Shown here: positions 33,082 through 38,528 of the stretch, piece by piece
Layout: each line of letters starts with the position of its first letter
How positions within the stretch are numbered: the first letter of the stretch is position 1
Source of the DNA: Desulfuromonadales bacterium
GTDB taxonomy: Bacteria; Desulfobacterota; Desulfuromonadia; Desulfuromonadales; JACZKF01
Reading direction: 5' to 3'
NCBI GenBank assembly: GCA_029289095.1
Contig: JARFUG010000001.1
Span: 91,590-130,117, forward strand
DNA length: 38,528 bases
The notes under the pieces: generated by a model
Database searches by the model: none
Told to the model about the DNA's origin: nothing
The model's input: the letters and a program-made list of their open reading frames with translations, nothing else
Position numbers and translations under genes: made by a program

Positions 33082-34701
33082 TTACGAACTGCACGAAAGC
33101 ATCGAACAGCCGGCCCGATGGCGCGCCCACTCGGGGCGCTTCTTTGCGAACTCATCCCGACCCGGCTGCTCGTCGTAGGGACGGCGCAGCACATCGAGGA
33201 GCGTCTCGATCAAAGAGAAATCCCCCTCTTCGGCCTTGTCGATGGCGAGCTGGGCGAGATAGTTGCGAAGGACGTACTTCGGGTTGACGGAGTTCATCGC
33301 GCGACGGCGTTCGGAGACGGAAAATCCGTCGCGATGCACCCGGGCAAGATAGTTCTTCAGCCATCTTCCAATCCGCCCCCGCTTCTCGGCGGTGAGCTCT
33401 TCGGGGCAATAATACGCCTCCCCGAGAGGGGCGATGAGCTCGTCGTCGCTCGACGAATCGTCCCCCTCTACCATGGGCAGAGCACGAAAGAAGAGAGTCA
33501 TGTCGGTCTCCGCCAGCGTCAGGACGGTCAGGAGTTCCCCGACGAGCTCGCGGTCGGTGAGCGGCTCGAAACGCTCCAGCCCGAGTTTCGAGGCCATCAT
33601 CGCCTCCCAACCCTGCCGGTACGACTCACTGTAGAGCTCAAGGGCCTGCTCCAGCGGTTCGACCTCTCTTGTCAGCGGATAGACGGCCGAGGCAAGTCGG
33701 GCGAGATTCCACAAGGCGATCTGCGGCTGATTGCCGAAGCGGTAGCGCCGCCCTTGGGCGTCCGTGGTGTTCGGCGTCCAGTCCGGATTGTAGTCCTCGA
33801 GCCACCCGTAGGGCCCGTAATCGATGGTGAGGCCGAGGACCGACATGTTGTCCGTGTTCATCACCCCGTGAACGAACCCCACCCGCATCCAGTGCACGAT
33901 CATCTGCGCCGTGCGGCGGCAGACCTCCTCGAACCAACTGAGGTAGACGGCGGGTGAAGGCTCGCCGAGATGGGGAAAGTCGGTGCGGATGGTGTAATCG
34001 AGAAGCCGGCGCAACATATCGATCTCCCCCCGGGCGGCGAAGATTTCGAAATTTCCGAACCGGGTGAAAGACGGCGCGACCCGGCAGACGACCGCTCCGG
34101 GTTCAGCCTTCGGACGGCCGTCATAGAACATGTCGCGCACGACCGCCTCTCCCGTCAACACGAGGCTGAGCGCCCGGGTCGTCGGGACTCCAAGGTGGTG
34201 CATCGCCTCGCTGCAGAGGAACTCCCGCACCGACGAGCGCAACACGGCGAACCCGTCCCCCCGCCGCGAATACGGCGTCGGACCTGCCCCCTTGAGCTGC
34301 AGAGCCCAGCGCTCGCCCCGACTGTTGACGATCTCGCCGAGGTTTATGGCGCGCCCGTCTCCGAGCTGTCCCGCCCAGTTCCCGAACTGGTGCCCGCCAT
34401 AGCAGGTGGCGTACGGGTCTGCTCCCATTGGAAGACGGTTGCCGGCAAAGACCTGAGCGAAGTCGTCGTGGCGAAAGGCGCCCTCGGGAAGATCGAGCAG
34501 CCGCCCGACCTCCGGCGAATGGGCGACGAGTTTCGGCTCCTTCACCTGGATCGGGCTCACCCGGGAGTAGCAGGCCCCAGTCACTTGGCGCGGGCGGTTC
34601 GCCGTCTCGGAATCCCCTGGGAGCTCACGCACGAAGCGGTTGTCGAAGGCGAAAGTGTCGAGACCCGCCAGGAAGGGATGGTGATTCTGCGATGATTTCA
34701 T
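33082..34701 (-). CDS. selO: Protein adenylyltransferase SelO (YdiU family)
   Basis: Pseudokinase-fold enzyme that transfers AMP from ATP to protein hydroxyls; linked to oxidative-stress responses. 539 aa. It shows ATCYGGHQFGNWAGQLGDGR, ALQLKGAGPTPYSRRGDG and HGVMNTDNMSVLGLTIDYG with the metal-binding Asn/Asp. The C-terminus GCSMLSCSS has Cys where many eukaryotic SelO proteins have selenocysteine; the stop is TAA, so no recoding is involved. The ribosome site is weak. Confidence 0.95.
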   Translation of the reverse strand: MKSSQNHHPFLAGLDTFAFDNRFVRELPGDSETANRPRQVTGACYSRVSPIQVKEPKLVAHSPEVGRLLDLPEGAFRHDDFAQVFAGNRLPMGADPYATCYGGHQFGNWAGQLGDGRAINLGEIVNSRGERWALQLKGAGPTPYSRRGDGFAVLRSSVREFLCSEAMHHLGVPTTRALSLVLTGEAVVRDMFYDGRPKAEPGAVVCRVAPSFTRFGNFEIFAARGEIDMLRRLLDYTIRTDFPHLGEPSPAVYLSWFEEVCRRTAQMIVHWMRVGFVHGVMNTDNMSVLGLTIDYGPYGWLEDYNPDWTPNTTDAQGRRYRFGNQPQIALWNLARLASAVYPLTREVEPLEQALELYSESYRQGWEAMMASKLGLERFEPLTDRELVGELLTVLTLAETDMTLFFRALPMVEGDDSSSDDELIAPLGEAYYCPEELTAEKRGRIGRWLKNYLARVHRDGFSVSERRRAMNSVNPKYVLRNYLAQLAIDKAEEGDFSLIETLLDVLRRPYDEQPGRDEFAKKRPEWARHRAGCSMLSCSS

Positions 34702-34824
34702 CGTGGATCTTCTCTCGGATTCGGATAGATGATCTTTATTGTCTCATTTCAAAGCTCCTGGCGGCAATCCCTCACCATTCTATTTCATGTCGGCCGTCAA
34801 ATTTCTTGCTCACCGCGGCCACGC

Positions 34825-35220
34825 TCACTTCCGAAGAGCCTGACGATCTCTTTTGGTCACGGCAGCCGCCAAACGAACAGATGAGGACAACGCCCTCATT
34901 GTGAACGGTTTCTGAAGGTAATCCGCAGCGCCTCCGCGATACGCGGCCCATACCCGTTCGCGTGATCTGGAACCCGTCACGACGATGACCGGAATGGCGG
35001 GGTCACGCTCCTTCAACTCATGCATCATCGCAAGCCCATCCATCCCAGGCAGGTCGATATCGGTGATGACCAGATCGATCGTCTCTTCGGCCGACTTTGA
35101 CAAAGCCTCTTCGGCACTCGAGGCGGTGACGACCCGATAGCCCTCCGTCAGCAGCAGAGTCACGATAAGCCTCTGCAGCGCCGGATCATCATCCACCACC
35201 ATAACAGAAAGCGACTCCAT
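34825..35220 (-). CDS. Stand-alone response-regulator receiver protein
   Basis: 131 aa, one REC domain and no output domain (CheY/Spo0F-like). Acidic pocket Asp10-Asp12 (MVVDDDPALQ), phosphoacceptor Asp near residue 54 (LVITDIDLPGMDGLAM), conserved Thr in IPVIVVTGSRS and Lys in YLQKPFTM. AGGAGG precedes the ATG. No histidine kinase is adjacent, so the partner is unknown. The C-terminal TKRDRQALRK tail is basic. Confidence 0.93.
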   Translation of the reverse strand: MESLSVMVVDDDPALQRLIVTLLLTEGYRVVTASSAEEALSKSAEETIDLVITDIDLPGMDGLAMMHELKERDPAIPVIVVTGSRSRERVWAAYRGGAADYLQKPFTMRALSSSVRLAAAVTKRDRQALRK

Positions 35221-35645
35221 TGAATTCCCCTCCTTGTTTTTATTCTCTTAATCCGAACGTGTTGCTTTGTCGCGTTTGGGTTTAGGAATTGCCTGGGAAT
35301 GGCGCTTTTGCTAATCTTCATAAATCGGATCATCCATTGCTCCCGCCTTGCAAGACTTGCGACATCCAGGTATGTCGCGCTTCCTGCACTCCCCTATCTG
35401 TGGGAGCCGGGCCAACACAAGAATGTTTTCTTCCTTACGCACGGTCGGCGTCGACAATCGGAGGTGTGATCGCGCCAGGAAGCTGTCTTGCTGCAGTATG
35501 GACGCTGGGAAGTGCCGGCTCTCTTCGGAGGAGCAGGGCTCCCTCCTACCTCCAGCGCCTTCATTTGGGCGCATTTTGCAGGCCATCATAGCGTATCTTT
35601 CAACGCTCTTCAATTTTTTTCTACGCATTTCACCATTGAGAACTT
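35221..35645. other. Gene-free 425-bp region between the divergent receiver and CI-like genes
   Basis: No ORF here has convincing coding character. Small hairpins are visible: CGACAT-N6-ATGTCG on the minus strand (plus strand about 35366-35383), CTCCC-N8-GGGAG (about 35391-35409), and GGAGGAGC-AGG-GCTCCCTCC (about 35537-35556). The region must contain promoters for both flanking genes. A structured RNA is possible, but I do not recognise a known riboswitch. Confidence 0.4.
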
Positions 35646-36119
35646 ATGGACTCTGAAAAAACAGATAAATCCCCTCCCGAATCCGTCATAAACCGCTTTT
35701 CCGAGCGCCTGTCCCTGACGCTGCAGGGAAAGAGCATACGCGGTTTTGCACGCGACTGTGGACTTTCCGAAGGCGTTTTGCGCAGCTATTTACGCGGAGA
35801 CACCTATCCAAGTCTCGACCGCCTCGACGCCATCGCCCGTGCTGCCGGAATCAGCGGCGGCTGGCTCGCCACCGGCGAGGGGCGAATGCGCTCGGCCGAC
35901 ACCTTCGAAGCGAGAGAGTCCAGAGAAGAATACCGCCCGATGAACCAGCAACTGCTCGGAGACATCATCGAGCAGGTCGAGTTCTGTCTCCAGGAACGCG
36001 GGACAGAACTCGCGCCGGCCAAGAAAAAAGAGCTCATTCTCATGGCGTACGACCTCTTTCTACCCGTGGGCAAGATCGATTCCGACACGATCATCCGCCT
36101 CCTCAACCTTGCCAGATAG
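35646..36119 (+). CDS. Phage CI-type helix-turn-helix regulator without peptidase domain
   Basis: 157 aa. The N-terminal HTH (about residues 16-80: VINRFSERLSLTLQGKSIRG, FARDCGLSEGVLRSYLRGDT, YPSLDRLDAIARAAGISGGW) resembles phage CI/Mu-type repressors, including the LATGEG end. The S24 self-cleaving peptidase domain of full repressors is missing. Residues 98-157 are a helical segment (LGDIIEQVEFCLQERG...) probably used for dimerisation. No other phage genes are near, so it may be a domesticated regulator. The start lacks a good ribosome site. Confidence 0.8.
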   Translation: MDSEKTDKSPPESVINRFSERLSLTLQGKSIRGFARDCGLSEGVLRSYLRGDTYPSLDRLDAIARAAGISGGWLATGEGRMRSADTFEARESREEYRPMNQQLLGDIIEQVEFCLQERGTELAPAKKKELILMAYDLFLPVGKIDSDTIIRLLNLAR

Positions 36120-36203
36120 ATCAAAAGCCGATTTCTACAGCGCCCAACGGTATGCCGCCGAAAAGCGGCGCCGGCAAGACGTCCTCACCTCCCAGTGGCG
36201 CCA

Positions 36204-36232
36204 TTGACATCGGCCCTTCGGATGCTTATCTT
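36204..36232 (+). promoter_or_regulatory. htpG promoter
   Basis: TTGACA (perfect -35, 36204-36209), a 17-nt spacer, then TATCTT (-10, 36227-36232), 47 nt before the htpG ATG. This is sigma-70-like; no clear sigma-32 or CIRCE element was seen. Confidence 0.6.
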
Positions 36233-36279
36233 CTGATCTCATTGAAAAGATTCGAATCTCGACAGGAGGAATCAGACCC

Positions 36280-38181
36280 ATGAGCGTGAGCAAGCGCAAG
36301 TTCAAGGCCGAGGTGAACAAGATCCTCGACCTGATGATCCATTCCCTCTATTCCCACAAGGAGATCTTCCTGCGGGAGCTGATCTCCAACGCCTCTGACG
36401 CCGTCGACAAGGCGCGCTACGCCTCTCTCACCGACGCATCGCTCGGAATCGAGGGGGCCGACTGGAAAATCAGGCTGATCCCCGACAAGGAGGCCGGGAC
36501 GTTGACAGTGCGCGACAACGGCATCGGCATGACCCGCGACGAGGCGGCCGAGGCCCTCGGCACCATCGCCCATTCGGGGACGAAGGAGTTCATGAAGCTC
36601 CTCGAGAGCCGCGACGTGAAGGACAACCCAGAGTTGATCGGCCAGTTCGGCGTCGGCTTCTACTCGGCCTTCATGGTGGCCGACCAGGTGACCGTCGTCA
36701 CCCGCAAGGCCGGCGCCGCCCCGGGCGAAGCCGTCATCTGGCGTTCGGAGGCCGACGGCACCTACACCCTCGAGGATACCGAGAAGGCCGAACGGGGGAC
36801 CGACGTCATCCTGAAGATCAAGGAGGACGCCCGGCAATACCTGGAGGAGTGGGAGCTGCGCAAGATCGTCAAGCAGTACTCGGACTTCATCGAGTACCCG
36901 ATCGTCATGGACGTCGTTCGCTCCAAGCCCGACCCCGACGACAAGGAGAAGAGCGTCTCGGAAACGACGGAGGAGACCCTCAACTCGCGCAAGGCGATCT
37001 GGCTCAAGGAAAAGTCCGAGATCACCGCAGAGGAGTACAACGAGTTCTACAAGCACCTCTCCCACGACTTCACCGACCCCCTGCGCACGATCCACTACCG
37101 CGCCGAGGGGACGACGGAGTTCTCGGCTCTTCTCTACCTGCCGAAGAAGCGCCCCTTCGACATCTTCTACCAGGACTACAAGATCGGCCCAGCCCTCTAC
37201 GTGCGCCGGGTTCAGATCATGGACCACTGCGAGGCGATGCTCCCGACGTACCTGCGCTTCGTCAAAGGGGTGGTGGAGTCCTCGGATCTCCCCCTCAACG
37301 TCAGCCGCGAGATCCTGCAGGACAACCGCACCGTCGCGGTCATCCGGAAAAACCTGACCAAACGGATTCTCGACACTCTCGCCGAGATGAAGCGCGACGA
37401 CGCCGAGGCCTACGGCGCCTTCTACGAGGAGTTCGGCCGCATCCTCAAAGAAGGAATTCACCACGACTACGAACGCCGCGAGACGATCGCCGATCTGCTC
37501 CTGTTCGAATCGACGAAAACCGAAGCCGGCAAGAAGATCACTCTGGCCGAGTACATCGAGCGGATGCAGCCCGAACAGAAGGAGATCTACTACATCACCG
37601 GCGCCGATCGCGCGAGCGCCGAGTCGTCCCCGTACCTGGAGATCTTCAAGGAGAAGGGGATCGAGGTCCTCATCATGACCGACGATTTCGACGACATCAT
37701 CATCACCGGCCTCGGCAGCTACAAGGAGAAAGAGTTCCACTCGGCGATCAAGGGGGACCTCGACCTCGGAGAAGGGAACAAGGAAGAGCAGAAGAAGGAG
37801 TACGGAGATCTTCTGGAACTGATGAAGGAAGAGCTCAAAGGGCTTGTCGGCGAAGTGCGCATCTCGGGGCGCCTCAAGGATTCGGCCGTCTGCCTGGTGG
37901 CCGGCGAGCACGACCTCGATCCGAAGATGGTCAAGATGTTCGAGGCGATGGGGCAGGTCGTCCCCAAGGGGCAGCGCGTCCTGGAAGTCAACCCCAACCA
38001 CGAGCTGATCGGCCGGATGAAGACGCTCTTCGCCGCCGACCGCGGCAGCGCGCAGCTCAAGGAGTATGTCGGCCTGCTCTACGACCAAGCCCTCCTGCTC
38101 GAGGGGGACCGGCCGCGTGATCCGGTCGCGTTCGCCAGGGCGATGTCGAAGCTCATGGCCGAAGGGGTGGTCAAAGGCTGA
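36280..38181 (+). CDS. htpG: Molecular chaperone HtpG (Hsp90)
   Basis: ATP-dependent cytosolic chaperone. 633 aa, normal length. The GHKL ATPase domain has ELISNASDAVDKARY, VRDNGIGMTRDEA, TIAHSGTKEF and GQFGVGFYSAFMVADQV. The middle domain includes the catalytic-arginine region LPLNVSREILQDNR. The C-terminal dimerisation domain ends near LYDQALLLEGDRPRDP. AGGAGG lies about 10 nt before the ATG. It is a single-gene unit with its own promoter and terminator. Confidence 0.98.
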   Translation: MSVSKRKFKAEVNKILDLMIHSLYSHKEIFLRELISNASDAVDKARYASLTDASLGIEGADWKIRLIPDKEAGTLTVRDNGIGMTRDEAAEALGTIAHSGTKEFMKLLESRDVKDNPELIGQFGVGFYSAFMVADQVTVVTRKAGAAPGEAVIWRSEADGTYTLEDTEKAERGTDVILKIKEDARQYLEEWELRKIVKQYSDFIEYPIVMDVVRSKPDPDDKEKSVSETTEETLNSRKAIWLKEKSEITAEEYNEFYKHLSHDFTDPLRTIHYRAEGTTEFSALLYLPKKRPFDIFYQDYKIGPALYVRRVQIMDHCEAMLPTYLRFVKGVVESSDLPLNVSREILQDNRTVAVIRKNLTKRILDTLAEMKRDDAEAYGAFYEEFGRILKEGIHHDYERRETIADLLLFESTKTEAGKKITLAEYIERMQPEQKEIYYITGADRASAESSPYLEIFKEKGIEVLIMTDDFDDIIITGLGSYKEKEFHSAIKGDLDLGEGNKEEQKKEYGDLLELMKEELKGLVGEVRISGRLKDSAVCLVAGEHDLDPKMVKMFEAMGQVVPKGQRVLEVNPNHELIGRMKTLFAADRGSAQLKEYVGLLYDQALLLEGDRPRDPVAFARAMSKLMAEGVVKG

Positions 38182-38193
38182 TTAAGCTCATCG

Positions 38194-38226
38194 GGAGCCG
38201 GGGGAAATCCTCCGGCTCCTTTATTT
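38194..38226. terminator. Terminator between htpG and the convergent transporter gene
   Basis: Stem GGAGCCGGGGG / CCTCCGGCTCC (one mismatch) with loop AAAT, followed by TTTATTT in the htpG direction. The convergent gene ends 13 nt further on, so it may serve both. Confidence 0.7.
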
Positions 38227-38238
38227 CCTCCCCTCCGC

Positions 38239-38528
38239 CTACCCTCCCCGGAAGAGATCATAGTAGAAAAACCCTGCATAGAACCCGTAGAAAAGGCCGA
38301 CGCCGATCATGATCAGCGACCACACCGGCCCGGGGCGAAACTCGGCCGGCAGGCGGGTGCGGTTTATGTACAGGGTCAGAAAAACGACCACCGGCATGTG
38401 GGTGGCGGTGATGATCCCGGCTATCGAGAGGATCTGTACGGGGTCGCGAACGGCCCAGAAAAGGGCGATGGGGGCAAGCGTGAGGACGACGACGATATAG
38501 AGGAGCCTCGTCCTCAGTCGGTTTGCGG
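38239..38528 (-). CDS. C-terminal part of an Nramp-like divalent metal transporter (5' end outside window)
   Basis: About 95 aa visible on the minus strand, ending at TAG 38239-38241. Three hydrophobic segments: LLYIVVVLTLAPIALFWAV, then IAGIITATHMPVVVFLTLYI, then PVWSLIMIGVGLFYGFYAGF, with the loop NRTRLPAEFRPG between the last two. This resembles the C-terminal helices of Nramp/MntH-type carriers, where the unwound metal-site helices would lie upstream and unseen. Another multi-helix permease is possible. Confidence 0.55.
   Translation of the reverse strand, partial: ANRLRTRLLYIVVVLTLAPIALFWAVRDPVQILSIAGIITATHMPVVVFLTLYINRTRLPAEFRPGPVWSLIMIGVGLFYGFYAGFFYYDLFRGG

Noticed and set aside
35280-35500. 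Cyclic-di-GMP (GEMM) riboswitch upstream of the receiver gene
   Set aside because: Hairpins are present, but the conserved core sequences of that class could not be found on either strand.
35311-35628. 105-aa Cys-containing open frame between the receiver and CI-like genes
   Set aside because: No ribosome site, no recognisable motif beyond scattered Cys, and an overlapping open frame on the other strand is equally plausible; treated as non-coding.
36120-36279. Sigma-32 or CIRCE heat-shock element at htpG
   Set aside because: Only a sigma-70-like TTGACA/TATCTT pair is visible; no TTAGCACTC-type inverted repeat.
36226-38088. 620-aa open frame on the minus strand
   Set aside because: Antisense to htpG with low-complexity Leu/Asp/Glu-rich sequence typical of GC-rich shadows.

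Overview
The window is a high-GC bacterial chromosome segment. The gene order rho-rpmE-thyX-prfA-prmC-murA-hisGDBHAF-hisIE and the cluster yqeY-cvpA-mutS2-dnaG-rpoD match, from memory, arrangements in Desulfuromonadales (the Geobacter/Desulfuromonas lineages). The short-form HisG, assimilatory APS reductase and interspersed intergenic repeats fit that assignment, but genus or species cannot be fixed from sequence reading alone.

Layout. Positions 1-7.0 kb (minus strand) hold a macromolecular-synthesis operon: yqeY, cvpA, mutS2, dnaG and rpoD (rpoD runs off the left edge), with 1-nt TAATG overlaps at the cvpA/mutS2 and mutS2/dnaG junctions. Positions 7.1-18.8 kb (minus strand) run from rho through rpmE, thyX, prfA, prmC and murA into a histidine operon that lacks hisC, hisZ and a separate hisE. 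Positions 19.2-21.0 kb (minus strand) carry a lipoprotein gene and gluQRS. Positions 21.1-30.8 kb (plus strand) are a sulfate-assimilation locus: an Rrf2-family regulator, an unknown gene, a DASS/SLC13 anion transporter, cysH, cysD, cysNC, a ferredoxin-type sulfite reductase and cysK. Together these would import sulfate, activate it to APS, reduce it to sulfite then sulfide, and fix the sulfide into cysteine. The Rrf2 promoter and the promoter before the transporter unit share a motif, so Rrf2 probably controls both. Positions 30.9-38.5 kb are a mix: a glycosyltransferase, a small unknown protein, a DCoH-like dehydratase, a small zinc-ribbon protein, selO, a stand-alone receiver protein, a CI-like HTH regulator, htpG and the tail of an Nramp-type transporter.

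The most unusual layer is not the genes but the gaps. Eleven intergenic spaces contain arrays of short degenerate words, seven with a 7-bp period and four with an 8-9-bp period. Most are arranged as word array - spacer - reverse-complement array. Two further gaps hold other inverted repeats: a 121-bp palindrome and a 20-bp palindrome. Word sequences differ between sites but the architecture is shared. The arrays sit just 3' of stop codons, and in several cases the stop codon is inside the repeat. One element, between cysD and cysNC, has heptamer arms flanking a degraded four-helix-bundle (S23/IVP, Avd-like) gene. Next to it, the 3' end of cysD is duplicated as a perfect 19-bp inverted repeat. 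I suggest these are one class of gene-end-associated elements, with the four-helix-bundle gene as possible cargo or helper; that link is inference.

No tRNA, rRNA, CRISPR array, integrase or transposase gene was seen.
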